Source of the DNA: Roseburia sp.
GTDB taxonomy: Bacteria; Bacillota; Clostridia; Lachnospirales; Lachnospiraceae
Reading direction: 5' to 3'
Assembly (NCBI GenBank): GCA_017937095.1
Contig: JAGBEG010000013.1
Location: 372,001-436,000 of the forward strand
DNA length: 64,000 nt
Shown here one piece after another: positions 1 to 8,486 of the stretch. The stretch's first letter is position 1. Each line of letters begins with the position of its first letter. A program made the translations under genes and the position numbers. The notes below the pieces were generated by a model, which worked only from the letters and a program-made list of their open reading frames with translations, searched no databases and had not been told where the DNA came from.

Positions 1-848
1 TTGATACCTCTGATAATTTCATGCTCCATATAGGATTTTGTAAAGCGGAACATTCTTTCATCTTCCATAATTCCGTACAAGTGGGAGATATACTCTCGTA
101 ATTCTTCTGCAAGAAACGGCGGTATCGTCACAATCCGTTTACTCTTAGGCGTTTTCGGTGGTGTGATAATATCTCTACCGTCCAGACGCTGATAGGATTT
201 ATTGATTGAAATTGTTTGCTTTTCCAAATCAATATCCTTATAAGTCAATGCCAGCAACTCCCCTATTCTCATACCCGTCCAATAAAGAAGCAGGAACGCC
301 GTTTTTGTTTCCGGCTTATCCTCTACAGTCACAAGAAACTGTTTGAACTCCTGCTTTGTCCAAAATTCCTTTTCCTCTGCATGACTTTTCCCAATACTCC
401 CAGCTTTCCGGCAAGGGTTGTCTTTCAAGTCATAGTATCAAACCGCATAATTGAAAATCGCTGATAGCTGATTATTGACTGTTTTCAAATACGTTTGAGA
501 ATAATCTTTTTTCATCAGAGCATTTTGCCATGCCCGAATATCGGAAGCCCTAATCTCGCTTATACTCTTTTTCTTGAAATACGGAATGATTTTCAAATCA
601 ATAATGAATTTCTTTGTCCGCATGGTATTCTCACGCAGACGGTGTTCCATATCCTCATAGTAAATTTGAACGAAATTCTCAAAATTGATATTCAAATCTT
701 TCTGTTGTTGTTGCAGGAAATCCCGCTCCCATTGCTCCGCTTCCGCCTTTGTTTTAAAACCTCTCTTATTTTTCTTATGGCTCACGCCCTGCCAGTCCTT
801 ATAGTAAAACTGGCAGCGCCACATTTTCCCGTCTCTTGTTGCCGACAT
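1..848 (-). pseudogene. Tyrosine recombinase (integrase), interrupted by an in-frame TGA, partial at window edge
   Basis: Site-specific recombinase of an integrated element; it would cut and rejoin DNA at the att sites. The first 136 codons (848 down to 438) encode an arm-type DNA-binding region and a core-binding SAM-like domain (ending QLSAIFNYAV). A TGA at 438-440 then stops translation. The same frame continues open past the stop to the left edge, beginning YYDLKDNPCRK and including TGMRIGELLAL, which carries the first catalytic Arg of the tyrosine recombinase fold. The remaining catalytic residues (HxxR, Tyr) lie beyond position 1. A CGA-to-TGA change would explain the break. Without readthrough the product lacks the whole catalytic domain and is inactive. 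It reads away from guaA, with the excisionase-like gene just upstream. The family call is strong; loss of function is inferred. Confidence 0.85.
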
Positions 849-863
849 AACAGTCCTCCTCTC

Positions 864-1058
864 CTACATGGCTACGGTCAGACCGTAAAATTTTTCTTCA
901 AAGTATTTTGTCGGAACCTTGCCGCAGATTGTCCGATAACCCTTTGCTTTCAATTCTTCGTTGAGCCCTCGGATAATCTTGTAGGCATAGCCTGTTGACA
1001 CGCCAAGCATTTCTGCCGCTTCCTCTGCTGTTACATACATTTTTTTCGTTTTCTCCAT
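864..1058 (-). CDS. Excisionase-like MerR/HTH-17 DNA-binding protein
   Basis: A 64-residue protein with a winged-helix start (VTAEEAAEMLGVSTGYAYKI) typical of Xis/HTH-17 proteins that bend att DNA and steer the integrase towards excision. It sits 15 bp upstream of the integrase on the same strand, the usual xis-int order. The ATG at 1058 has an AGGAGG 7 nt upstream. The second half (ELKAKGYRTICGKVPTKYF) matches the wing seen in excisionases of Firmicutes conjugative elements. Since the integrase is broken, this gene may be a remnant. Confidence 0.8.
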   Translation of the reverse strand: MEKTKKMYVTAEEAAEMLGVSTGYAYKIIRGLNEELKAKGYRTICGKVPTKYFEEKFYGLTVAM

Positions 1059-1083
1059 TCATTGTCCTCCTGTTTTTATATTA

Positions 1084-1199
1084 GGGACTTTTGTCCCTTT
1101 CTTGTATTTTGATTATATAGGCTCTTTTGTCCCTTACCAATATATTTTTCAGATTTTATTTGCTTATTTTAGCCGCATATATCAGAATACAAATGTCCC
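1084..1199. promoter_or_regulatory. Operator-like GGGAC-N4-GTCCC sites in the xis/repressor divergent region
   Basis: A perfect 14-bp palindrome GGGACTTTTGTCCC lies at 1084-1097. A close copy GGCTCTTTTGTCCC lies at 1120-1133. A degenerate half-site ending in GTCCC lies at 1185-1199. All three are between the divergently transcribed xis (minus) and HTH repressor (plus) genes. The second copy sits between the -35 and -10 of the xis promoter. By analogy with phage-type switches, these are probably where the neighbouring repressor binds. Binding itself is inferred. Confidence 0.6.
1112..1140 (-). promoter_or_regulatory. Promoter of xis-int
   Basis: On the minus strand TTGGTA (1135-1140) and TATAAT (1112-1117) are separated by 17 bp. 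A GTCCC-type palindrome fills the spacer, so repressor binding there would block RNA polymerase. Confidence 0.6.
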
Positions 1200-1235
1200 T
1201 ATTTTTTATATTATCAACATTAAAGGAGTTGTCCT

Positions 1236-1787
1236 ATGACAGTAGGAGAGAAAATTAAGACATTCCGAAATATCCGGGGAATTTCACAGAATATGCTGGG
1301 GGAACTGGCAGGTATAGACGGAACCACTATCCGCAAATATGAGTTGGGAAGCCGGAACCCTAAGCCCGACCAGCTTTTGAAGATTGCCAACGCTCTGGGT
1401 GTGAGTATCAATGTCTTTACAGATTTTGATATAGAAACCGCTTCCGATGTTCTTACTCTGCTTTTTAAAATGGACGAGCAAATAGATATGGAAATTGACG
1501 GGGAAAAGGATAAAGACGGAAATCTCATTCCAGACACGATATATATTCGTTTTAAGCACCCGGAAATCAATAGCCGCCTTGCGAAATTTGCAAAAGCCAA
1601 GAAATTGCAGGAGAATCTGATTGCTTCCAAAGACGCATTTCCAAGCGAGGAAGCCTTTCAGCATGAAGTCGAGCAGATGAGTGAAACATGTGAGCAGATC
1701 AAGCAGCATTTAGTTGATACAAATAAGGTTGTGAAAAAGGGAACATCTGGTATCGCTGTCAAAGTATATCCCCAAAATACACCTTAG
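1236..1787 (+). CDS. XRE-family HTH transcriptional repressor
   Basis: 183 residues. Residues 1-65 form a cI/XRE helix-turn-helix (GEKIKTFRNIRGISQNML, then IDGTTIRKYELGSRNPKP). The rest is an acidic and then helical C-terminal part with no protease motif that I can see, so it is not an obvious LexA/ImmR-type cleavable protein. The ATG at 1236 is preceded by AAAGGAGT. Divergent from xis-int with GTCCC palindromes between, it is the likely regulator of the element's excision genes. AT-rich composition like the rest of 1-2450. Confidence 0.85.
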   Translation: MTVGEKIKTFRNIRGISQNMLGELAGIDGTTIRKYELGSRNPKPDQLLKIANALGVSINVFTDFDIETASDVLTLLFKMDEQIDMEIDGEKDKDGNLIPDTIYIRFKHPEINSRLAKFAKAKKLQENLIASKDAFPSEEAFQHEVEQMSETCEQIKQHLVDTNKVVKKGTSGIAVKVYPQNTP

Positions 1788-1810
1788 CGCTTACCATAAG
1801 AGGATTTTCT

Positions 1811-2353
1811 ATGAAAAATTTCAAGAGAGAAAATTTATTATTTTCCCTATGTGGATTAAATTGTGGCTTATGCCCTATGAACCTAAATCAATACTGTCCT
1901 GGCTGTGGGGGCGGAGAGGGAAACCAATCCTGTTCCATAGCAAAATGCAGTTTACAGCATGGGAATGCAGACTATTGTTTTCAGTGTGAAAATTATCCCT
2001 GCGAAAAATATGATAGCATAGACGAATTTGATTCTTTTATCACACACCAACATCAAAAGCAGGATATGGAAAAATTCAAAAAATTGGGAATTGAACTTTA
2101 TTCAGCAGAACAGCAGAGAAAGAAAGTTCTGTTAAATCATCTGTTGAATACTTATAATGACGGACGAAAAAAGACATTGTTTTGCGTTGCGGTCAATTTG
2201 TTAGAATTAGACGATTTAGAAAACATCATATCCGAATTGGATGAGAATACTTCAAATCTCACATTAAAAGAAAAATCCGCTCATGCAGTCAGTTTACTTC
2301 AAGAAGCTGCTAAGCAAAACAATATTGTATTAAAACTACGCAAAAAGAAATAA
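1811..2353 (+). CDS. DUF3795 cysteine-rich protein
   Basis: 180 residues with a cysteine-dense N-terminal half: CGLNCGLCPMN, CPGCGGG, CSIAKC and CFQCENYPCEKY. This pattern is characteristic of DUF3795 and suggests bound metal (zinc or iron-sulfur), but no reaction is established for the family. The C-terminal 90 residues are helical and lysine-rich. It starts 23 bp after the repressor stop with a GAGG-type ribosome-binding site and is probably cotranscribed with it. It is the last gene before guaA, so it is cargo of the element rather than a core recombination gene. Function not known. Confidence 0.75.
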   Translation: MKNFKRENLLFSLCGLNCGLCPMNLNQYCPGCGGGEGNQSCSIAKCSLQHGNADYCFQCENYPCEKYDSIDEFDSFITHQHQKQDMEKFKKLGIELYSAEQQRKKVLLNHLLNTYNDGRKKTLFCVAVNLLELDDLENIISELDENTSNLTLKEKSAHAVSLLQEAAKQNNIVLKLRKKK

Positions 2354-2357
2354 GGCA

Positions 2358-2460
2358 GGTATCATGATACCCGTCCCAAATCCAACATTCGTCATACAAT
2401 AGAAAGCACGCTCCACATACTTTCTATTGTCAAGAATAATTAGAGCCATTTTAGAGCCAA
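2358..2460. repeat. Palindromes and short direct repeats at the element/guaA junction
   Basis: Right after the DUF3795 stop there is a perfect 14-bp palindrome GGTATCATGATACC (2358-2371). An 11-bp perfect inverted repeat follows (2396-2406 with 2420-2430, ACAATAGAAAG/CTTTCTATTGT). Then come two copies of TTAGAGCCA (2440-2448 and 2451-2459). Such clusters are typical of att-flanking DNA with recombinase arm sites or terminators. The other end of the element is outside the window, so the att core cannot be defined. Confidence 0.45.
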
Positions 2461-2472
2461 ACGCCATAAAGC

Positions 2473-2511
2473 AACGCCGGAAATGCCCATTTTATCAGCA
2501 TTCCCGGCGTT
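2473..2511 (-). terminator. Intrinsic terminator after guaA
   Basis: A 14-bp stem (AACGCCGGGAATGC against GCATTTCCGGCGTT, one G-U pair) with an 11-nt loop starts 8 nt after the guaA stop and is followed by a short T-rich stretch. Confidence 0.75.
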
Positions 2512-2518
2512 CTGTCTG

Positions 2519-4141
2519 TTATTCAAACTCAATCGTCCCCGGCGGTTTACTCGTCAGATCATAAAATACCCGGTTAACCCCCTTGACCTCATTAATAATC
2601 CTGCTCATCACCTTCTGCAGCACCTCAAACGGAATCTCCGCAGACTCCGCCGTCATGAAATCGACCGTCTTCACCGCGCGCAGCGCAACCGCATAGTCAT
2701 AGGTTCTCTCGTCACCCATAACACCCACAGAGCGCATATTCGTAAGTGCCGCGAAATACTGATCCGGTTTCCAGGGCGCCGCCCCGCCATGCTCTTTGGC
2801 ATACGATGCAGCCGCATTGTCCACTTCCTCGCGGTAAATTGCATCGGCGTCCTGCACGATGCGTACCTTATCGGCAGTGACCTCGCCGATGATACGGATG
2901 CCAAGTCCCGGTCCCGGGAACGGCTGGCGGAAAACAAGCTTCTCCGGGATGCCAAGCTCTAAGCCCGCTTTGCGCACCTCATCCTTGAAGAGATTGCGCA
3001 GCGGCTCGATGATTTCCTTGAAATCGACGTACTCCGGCAGACCGCCAACATTGTGATGCGATTTGATGACTGCTGACTCGCCGCCCAGACCGCTCTCTAC
3101 CACATCCGGGTAAATCGTTCCCTGCGCAAGGAAATCAACGGCTCCGATCTTCTTGGCTTCCTCCTCGAACACGCGGATGAACTCTTCACCGATAATTTTA
3201 CGCTTCTGCTCCGGCTCTGTCACACCCGCAAGCTTGCTGTAGTAGCGCTCCTGTGCGTTGACACGGATAAAATTCAGATCGAACTGACCGCCCTCGCCGA
3301 ATACCGCTTCCACCTCATCGCCCTCATCCTTACGAAGCAAGCCGTGATCTACGAACACACAGGTAAGCTGTTTACCGATTGCCCGCGATAACAGTCCCGC
3401 GGCAACAGAAGAATCCACTCCGCCGGACAAAGCGAGGAGCACCTTGCCGTCTCCGACCTTTTCTCTGATTTCCTTGATAGTATTCTCGACAAAAGAATCC
3501 ATTCTCCATGTTCCCGCACAGCCGCAGACGCCGCGCACGAAATTGTAGAGCATCTTCGTTCCCTCAACCGTGTGGAGCACCTCCGGGTGAAACTGAATCG
3601 CAAAAAGATTTTTCTCGCGGTTCTCCGCCGCAGCAACCGGACAGTCTGCTGTGTGCGCTACAACAGAAAATCCCGGGGCGGGCTTCGAAATATAATCATT
3701 ATGGCTCATCCAGCAGATAGTCGTATGGTCATCTGTCTTATGGTCATCCCAGATAACGCCGTCTGCCTTTTCTGCCCTCGTTCCTACTTCCGCAAAAAGC
3801 GGAGAGGTTCTGTCCACAAATACCTCTATCTTACCATACTCACGGACAGGCGCCTTCTCCACCTTTCCGCCTAAAACGTGCATCATAAGCTGTGCACCGT
3901 AGCAAAGTCCTAATACCGGAATCCCAAGCTCGAACAATTCTCTCGTGTAAGTAGGAGAGTCCGCTTCATAACAGCTATTCGGTCCGCCGGTAAGGATGAT
4001 TCCCTTCGGATTCATCGCCTTGATCTGCGCAAGGTCTGTCCGGTAGGAATATATCTCACAGTAAACATTACATTCTCTGACGCGTCTGGCAACTAACTGA
4101 TTATACTGACCGCCAAAGTCAATGACGATTACCTTTTCCAT
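2519..4141 (-). CDS. guaA: GMP synthase (glutamine-hydrolysing)
   Basis: Converts XMP to GMP with ATP and glutamine in purine biosynthesis, in the cytoplasm. The N-terminal class I glutamine amidotransferase domain has the nucleophile Cys80 (GLCYGAQ) and His185/Glu187 (FHPEV). The ATP pyrophosphatase domain has the P-loop SGGVDSS at residues 239-245. The C-terminal dimerisation domain ends in PPGTIEFE. The ATG at 4141 is chosen over an upstream ATG because the protein begins [11 protein letters not shown] as in the family and AGGAGG lies 12 nt ahead, giving 540 residues, the normal length. Its 3' end is a known insertion site for integrative elements, which fits the integrase/xis module downstream. 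Confidence 0.98.
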   Translation of the reverse strand: MEKVIVIDFGGQYNQLVARRVRECNVYCEIYSYRTDLAQIKAMNPKGIILTGGPNSCYEADSPTYTRELFELGIPVLGLCYGAQLMMHVLGGKVEKAPVREYGKIEVFVDRTSPLFAEVGTRAEKADGVIWDDHKTDDHTTICWMSHNDYISKPAPGFSVVAHTADCPVAAAENREKNLFAIQFHPEVLHTVEGTKMLYNFVRGVCGCAGTWRMDSFVENTIKEIREKVGDGKVLLALSGGVDSSVAAGLLSRAIGKQLTCVFVDHGLLRKDEGDEVEAVFGEGGQFDLNFIRVNAQERYYSKLAGVTEPEQKRKIIGEEFIRVFEEEAKKIGAVDFLAQGTIYPDVVESGLGGESAVIKSHHNVGGLPEYVDFKEIIEPLRNLFKDEVRKAGLELGIPEKLVFRQPFPGPGLGIRIIGEVTADKVRIVQDADAIYREEVDNAAASYAKEHGGAAPWKPDQYFAALTNMRSVGVMGDERTYDYAVALRAVKTVDFMTAESAEIPFEVLQKVMSRIINEVKGVNRVFYDLTSKPPGTIEFE

Positions 4142-4215
4142 ATTGACCCATTTCCTCCTGGTTATTTTCCCAACCGCACGCACCGCCGCATGGCGAAACG
4201 CCCGATTTAACCCTT

Positions 4216-4244
4216 ATTATAGAATATGAATCCATGGTTTACAA
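4216..4244 (-). promoter_or_regulatory. Promoter of guaA
   Basis: Minus strand TTGTAA (4239-4244), 17-bp spacer, TATAAT (4216-4221), about 75 bp before the guaA start. No purine or PRPP riboswitch structure is apparent in the short leader. Confidence 0.65.
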
Positions 4245-4268
4245 GATTTTTCTAATGAAAACAAATTT

Positions 4269-4874
4269 CTATGAAATCGTATCACCAAACCGTGCCTTAA
4301 TTGCGCCCTCAAGCATCGCGACCGTTCCCTCTACCCCGAACAGCCCCGCATCGATAACAAGCTGCCTGCCCTGTCTGTCCCCGCGGTTTCTTCCGGTAAA
4401 ATGCTTGTAGTACTCATGCCTCGCCCGATCGACCCGCGCGATCATCGTTTTCGTCTCCTCTTCGGTCAGTCCGTATTCATCCAGCAGATGATAGTAGCGC
4501 TCACTGTAGGAGGCAAAAATAAAGATATTGATGCAATTCTTATAGTTCTTAAGCACGTAGTCCGCGCATCGCCCGATGAAAATACACGATTTTTCCTTCG
4601 CAAGCTCCCGAATCGTCTCCGCCTGCAGTTCGAACATCTGATTTACATAACTTGACTCAAAACGGATGCGATCCGTATTATAGCCATTCAGTTTCTCATC
4701 AATGAGCTTGTCGAGATCACTGTACGCCGTCTTACGGATACCCCGCTTTTTTGCCCCGATTTCAATGACTTCCTTATCGTACACCGGAATCCCGAGCGCC
4801 GCTCCGAGCTTCTCGCCTATTTCGCGCCCGCGGCTCCCGAACTCCCTTCCTATCGTGATAATATAATGTTCCAT
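4269..4874 (-). CDS. Cytidylate kinase-like protein
   Basis: 201 residues of the cytidylate-kinase-like family (PF13189 type). The start ITIGREFGSRGREIG replaces the classical P-loop with the GREFGSRG signature of this group. FIGRCADYVL and an arginine-rich lid (RVDRARHEYYKHFTGRNRGD) follow. These proteins resemble CMP kinase but their substrate is generally not established, and the real cmk is usually a separate gene. The start at 4874 is supported by AAGGAGAG 7 nt upstream; an ATG at 5000 would overlap the neighbouring gene. It follows the AEC transporter by 109 bp and could share its transcript. Confidence 0.85.
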   Translation of the reverse strand: MEHYIITIGREFGSRGREIGEKLGAALGIPVYDKEVIEIGAKKRGIRKTAYSDLDKLIDEKLNGYNTDRIRFESSYVNQMFELQAETIRELAKEKSCIFIGRCADYVLKNYKNCINIFIFASYSERYYHLLDEYGLTEEETKTMIARVDRARHEYYKHFTGRNRGDRQGRQLVIDAGLFGVEGTVAMLEGAIKARFGDTIS

Positions 4875-4983
4875 TTTCCGCTCTCCTTTTGCTCTTTTTC
4901 CGGCTGCTTTGCTCCCGCTTTTTTCCATTCCCCTAACTCGCAGAATGATTGTTCCGCGGAACCAAAATGCTGCTACGGTGCAT

Positions 4984-5934
4984 TTAACAAATCCTTCCAT
5001 AAATACAGTAATACACAGGCACTACCACCACGCACATCACCGTCGTAATGACTGTCATAACCGCCGCATACTCCTCATCACATTGGTACGCCCTTGCCAG
5101 AATCGCCGTGTTTGTCATGACCGGCATTGCCGCCTGCACGACGAATACCTTCCCGATTTCCTGCTGCACCGGCAGAAAGTGCATTACGCAAAGGATAATG
5201 AGCGGCGCCGCAAGAAATCTCCCGGCAAGAACGCCCCATACCTCTTTTTTCAGCCGGAAATTCTTCAGTGAAATCGAATACATGCAGGAGCCGATGAACA
5301 GCATTGACAGCGGCGTTGTCAGATTTCCGAAATACGTGATGACATTCAGGAGAAAATCCGGCAGCTTCCATTCTGTCATCAGCCAGACAACTGCAAGGAT
5401 GAAGCTGACAAGCGGCAGGGAAAGCACATTTTTCACCGTTGCCAGACTAAAAAGCTTTGCCTTATTTCCATTCCTGCTGTCCGCACTGATAAAATACACG
5501 CCCAGCGTCCAGAAAAAACAGGTGCTCGCCATGTAGTAAAGCATCACATAAGGCACGCAGCCTTCGCCGTTTAGCGCAATGTTCACCGGCAGCCCCACAA
5601 AAATAGTATTCGAGTTAAAAAACATGGAGATGAACAATCCCTTTTTTCCCGGTTCGATTTTAAGTAGCTTCGCGAGTAATATGCCGAGTAACATCGTAAT
5701 ACCGATGGAAATTGCAGGGATCGCAATATTGCCCTTCATCGCCAGAATCTCGCTTTTTGTAAAATCACACACCACATTTTTGAACATCAATGTCGGCAGC
5801 GCCAGCTTTACCGTAACATGAATCAGAAAATCCTTCGCCGATTCATTCAGCCATTTTAAATGTGTGAGCAGCATCCCCACCGCGACCATCAGAATGATGG
5901 ACAGCATACTGCTGCACATTGTCAGAAATTCCAT
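4984..5934 (-). CDS. AEC-family (auxin efflux carrier-like) transporter
   Basis: 316 residues with about ten hydrophobic segments in two inverted halves, as in the AEC/bile-acid-transporter superfamily. VKLALPTLMFKNVV in the first half and NTAILARAYQCDEEYAA near the end are typical of bacterial AEC permeases, several of which move dicarboxylates or other organic anions. The ATG at 5934 lies 7 bp after the amidase stop, so it is the last gene of the nitrogen-compound cluster and may export or import a product of the hydrolases. Substrate unknown. Confidence 0.85.
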   Translation of the reverse strand: MEFLTMCSSMLSIILMVAVGMLLTHLKWLNESAKDFLIHVTVKLALPTLMFKNVVCDFTKSEILAMKGNIAIPAISIGITMLLGILLAKLLKIEPGKKGLFISMFFNSNTIFVGLPVNIALNGEGCVPYVMLYYMASTCFFWTLGVYFISADSRNGNKAKLFSLATVKNVLSLPLVSFILAVVWLMTEWKLPDFLLNVITYFGNLTTPLSMLFIGSCMYSISLKNFRLKKEVWGVLAGRFLAAPLIILCVMHFLPVQQEIGKVFVVQAAMPVMTNTAILARAYQCDEEYAAVMTVITTVMCVVVVPVYYCIYGRIC

Positions 5935-5941
5935 ATATTTT

Positions 5942-7351
5942 CTATCCCAACACAGGCGTCCGCTTTGCATATCCGGTACTCTGCTGATATGCATTCCCGA
6001 TGCGGAAAAGCAGCGCTTCCTCAAATGCCTCGCCTAAGATCTGCATCCCGACCGGAAGTCCCTGCGCGTCAAAACCAATCGGAATACTAAGCGCCGGTTT
6101 CCCGGATACGCTGGCGATCGCGGTGTATCGCATATTCCCCGACAGACCATCCTCGATCTGTCCCGGTACAATTTCAATTTCGTGCTGTCCGATTTTTAGT
6201 GCCGTAAACGGAAGCGTCGGCGTCACGATGGCGTCTACCTCCCGGAGCGCTTCCTCTACTTCCGCCTTAAAGATGCTGCGGTACGAAAGCGCCTGCAGAT
6301 ACTGCGTTCCCGTGAACATACAGCCCGCCTCCAACAGGATGCGCACATCCTCGCCATATTCCTCTGGTCTTTTCCGCAGTAAATCTAAATGAACCGCACT
6401 CGGCTCGACAGCATCAATGATAAGCTGCGCGTCAATCAAGGTATCAATATCCGGCAATTCGATTTCCTTTATAATTGCGCCAAGCGAACGGAATTGCTCC
6501 AATGCCTCCTCGTAGCACTTCTGTACATCCGGCTGATTATGGAGCATACTGTAATCTTTGATGATTCCAAGCCGGATGTCCCTCACGCCCTTATGAAGCT
6601 CCGCCGTATAGTCCTGCGCCGCCACGAGCGCAGTCGTCTTATCACGGTAATCATGTCCTGCGAGAACCCCGAACATGACCGCGCAGTCCTCCACGCTGCG
6701 GCACATCGGTCCGACCGTATCCTCCGAATAAGCAAGCGGGATAACGCCGTAATTGCTGATTCTGCCAATCGACGGACGGATTCCCGTGATCCCGTTCACG
6801 GCTGACGGAAGCCGCACCGAGCCTCCGGTATCCGTGCCGAGCGCGCCGTAGCAGCATCCCAGCGCTACGGCGCTTCCGGAACCACCGCTGCTGCCTGCCG
6901 GATTTCTGGTCTTATCCCATGCGTTTGCGCAGCACCCGTAATGCGGATTTTCGGTCGTACCACCCCACGCGAACTCGTGCATATTGGTTTTTCCGATAAT
7001 GACTGCCCCCGCCGATCTGAGTCTGGCAGCTACCGTCGCATCCTCCTTCGGGATGTTGCCGCGAAGGATCTTACTCCCAGCCGTCGTACGCAGACCTTTC
7101 ATATTAATATTATCCTTTAGCGCAATCGGCACGCCGTGCAGCGGTCCGAGTGAAATTCCGGCTTCGGTCAGAAGGTCGCACGCCCTCGCCTGCGCCAGAC
7201 TTTCCCGCTCATAAACGCTGATAAAAATGTTCCGGTCCGATGTCTCTTCGATACGCTTTAAGCAGCACCTTGTGACTTCCTCGCTTGTCACCTCACGCGT
7301 TCTTATTTTCTCTGCAATCTCTGTCAATGTTGCGCCCAACAGTTCACTCAT
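5942..7351 (-). CDS. Amidase-signature hydrolase (AtzE/GatA-like)
   Basis: 469 residues of the amidase-signature family, which hydrolyse C-N amide bonds with a Ser-cisSer-Lys triad. Visible residues are Lys79 (ALKDN), cis-Ser154 (AGSSGGS) and nucleophile Ser178 (TDTGGSVRLP). The family also contains GatA, but there is no GatB neighbour. Instead a 60-residue AtzG-like protein lies immediately upstream, as in the AtzE-AtzG biuret-type amidase pair. A catabolic amidase is therefore favoured over tRNA amidotransferase. Start ATG preceded by GGGAGG. Substrate not determined; context suggests the product of the nitrilase two genes upstream, or a parallel amide. Confidence 0.9.
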   Translation of the reverse strand: MSELLGATLTEIAEKIRTREVTSEEVTRCCLKRIEETSDRNIFISVYERESLAQARACDLLTEAGISLGPLHGVPIALKDNINMKGLRTTAGSKILRGNIPKEDATVAARLRSAGAVIIGKTNMHEFAWGGTTENPHYGCCANAWDKTRNPAGSSGGSGSAVALGCCYGALGTDTGGSVRLPSAVNGITGIRPSIGRISNYGVIPLAYSEDTVGPMCRSVEDCAVMFGVLAGHDYRDKTTALVAAQDYTAELHKGVRDIRLGIIKDYSMLHNQPDVQKCYEEALEQFRSLGAIIKEIELPDIDTLIDAQLIIDAVEPSAVHLDLLRKRPEEYGEDVRILLEAGCMFTGTQYLQALSYRSIFKAEVEEALREVDAIVTPTLPFTALKIGQHEIEIVPGQIEDGLSGNMRYTAIASVSGKPALSIPIGFDAQGLPVGMQILGEAFEEALLFRIGNAYQQSTGYAKRTPVLG

Positions 7352-7402
7352 GGAATCCCTCCCGGTTTCTTTTTCTTCGAACGATATAATTTCTATGCTG
7401 TT

Positions 7403-7585
7403 TTAGTGCACAAACACATTTGCCGCCGCAGGCGCATCAAGCGAAAGCCCCGCCATTTTTTCATCCAGACACTTTGCGCGCCTCATCCAGTCTGTATATG
7501 TCGGTTCCAATGCCGCCGCGCGCGCCTCGTCCATACGCATATCCAGTGCTTCGCTCACACAGAGGATTTTCTCCTTCGCATCCAT
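7403..7585 (-). CDS. AtzG/GatC-like small amidase subunit
   Basis: 60 residues, mostly helical (LCVSEALDMRMDEARAAALE...), ending in a stretch with the Leu-x-Leu-Asp-Ala-Pro-Ala pattern seen in AtzG-like/DUF4089 proteins. Such proteins wrap around and stabilise an amidase-signature partner, as GatC does for GatA. It lies 51 bp upstream of the amidase and 23 bp after the nitrilase. The ATG at 7585 is preferred to a GTG at 7594 because GAGG sits 8 nt before it. The match rests on size, composition and position, so the assignment is moderate. Confidence 0.6.
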   Translation of the reverse strand: MDAKEKILCVSEALDMRMDEARAAALEPTYTDWMRRAKCLDEKMAGLSLDAPAAANVFVH

Positions 7586-7608
7586 TTTCCTCACCTCATT
7601 TCCACACG

Positions 7609-8484
7609 TTAATACTCTGCAATCTCATGGTACAGCTCCGGTCTTCTGTCCTTCATCAGGTTGAGTCCGAACAGTCCGACCGTCCTCGCGTTCTGTACTT
7701 CCTTTTTCACATCCATACGGTAGGTCGCGATTCCCTCCTCATAGAGAATCTCAGACAATACCACGCCGAGAGGACTTACAATGCGGCTTCGCCCAAAGAA
7801 ATCTATATCCCCGGTAACGCCGACCTGATTTGACGAAATAAAAATCGCCTGATTCTCCATTGCGCGCACCTTATCCAAAAGATCATACGCATATACGGAA
7901 TAGTTTGTCTCCGGATCGGCTCCGTTTTCATCGAGCGACCATGCCGTCGGCATCACAATCAGCTCCGCTCCCTTTGCGGCAAGGATTCGCGCAACCTCGG
8001 GATAATTTTTGTCGTAGCAGATCAGCATACCGATTTTTCCGATTCCCGTATCGAATACATTGATTTCTTTTCCCGGATAAAAGACATGCGCCTCATCCAT
8101 CGGCAGATGCACCTTCCGGTATTTTCCGATATATCCCTCCGGTCCCACGAGAACGGCGGTATTATAGAGCACTCCGACCTGATTTTGGTCTTTCTCCGTC
8201 ATTCCGTAAATGATATAGATGTCCTTTTCCTTCGCCTTTCTGATAAGCGCCTGCGTAGACGCTCCTTCGGGCACCGTCTCTGCATTTTCATGCTGATAGA
8301 TGACAGTACTCTTTTTGAATACGCCGAGATTGTCAAGATAGCCCTGCAAAGATGTTTCCGGGAAAACAATCAGCTTGGCTCCCTTATCTGCCGCCTCGTC
8401 GATATGCTTAAAATAAGTCTCTAAATTTTTCTCCTTATCATAGACGACATGCATACTCACCGTTGCAATTACGATTTCTCCCAT
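7609..8484 (-). CDS. Carbon-nitrogen hydrolase (nitrilase superfamily)
   Basis: 291 residues, one CN-hydrolase domain. The catalytic triad is Glu43 (FPETSLQGY), Lys124 (YRKVHLP) and Cys156 (LICYDKNYPE). The family includes nitrilases, omega-amidases and N-carbamoyl-amine or N-carbamoyl-amino-acid amidohydrolases. The sequence alone does not separate these; NYPEVARILAAKGAELI is typical of the amidohydrolase branches. Start lies 2 bp after the binding-protein stop, so translation is coupled and the transporter probably supplies the substrate. Cytoplasmic, no signal peptide. Confidence 0.9.
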   Translation of the reverse strand: MGEIVIATVSMHVVYDKEKNLETYFKHIDEAADKGAKLIVFPETSLQGYLDNLGVFKKSTVIYQHENAETVPEGASTQALIRKAKEKDIYIIYGMTEKDQNQVGVLYNTAVLVGPEGYIGKYRKVHLPMDEAHVFYPGKEINVFDTGIGKIGMLICYDKNYPEVARILAAKGAELIVMPTAWSLDENGADPETNYSVYAYDLLDKVRAMENQAIFISSNQVGVTGDIDFFGRSRIVSPLGVVLSEILYEEGIATYRMDVKKEVQNARTVGLFGLNLMKDRRPELYHEIAEY

Positions 8485-8486
8485 AT

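Noticed and set aside
5942-7585. tRNA amidotransferase GatA/GatC
   Set aside because: No GatB in the neighbourhood and the pair is embedded with a transporter and nitrilase; a catabolic amidase fits better.
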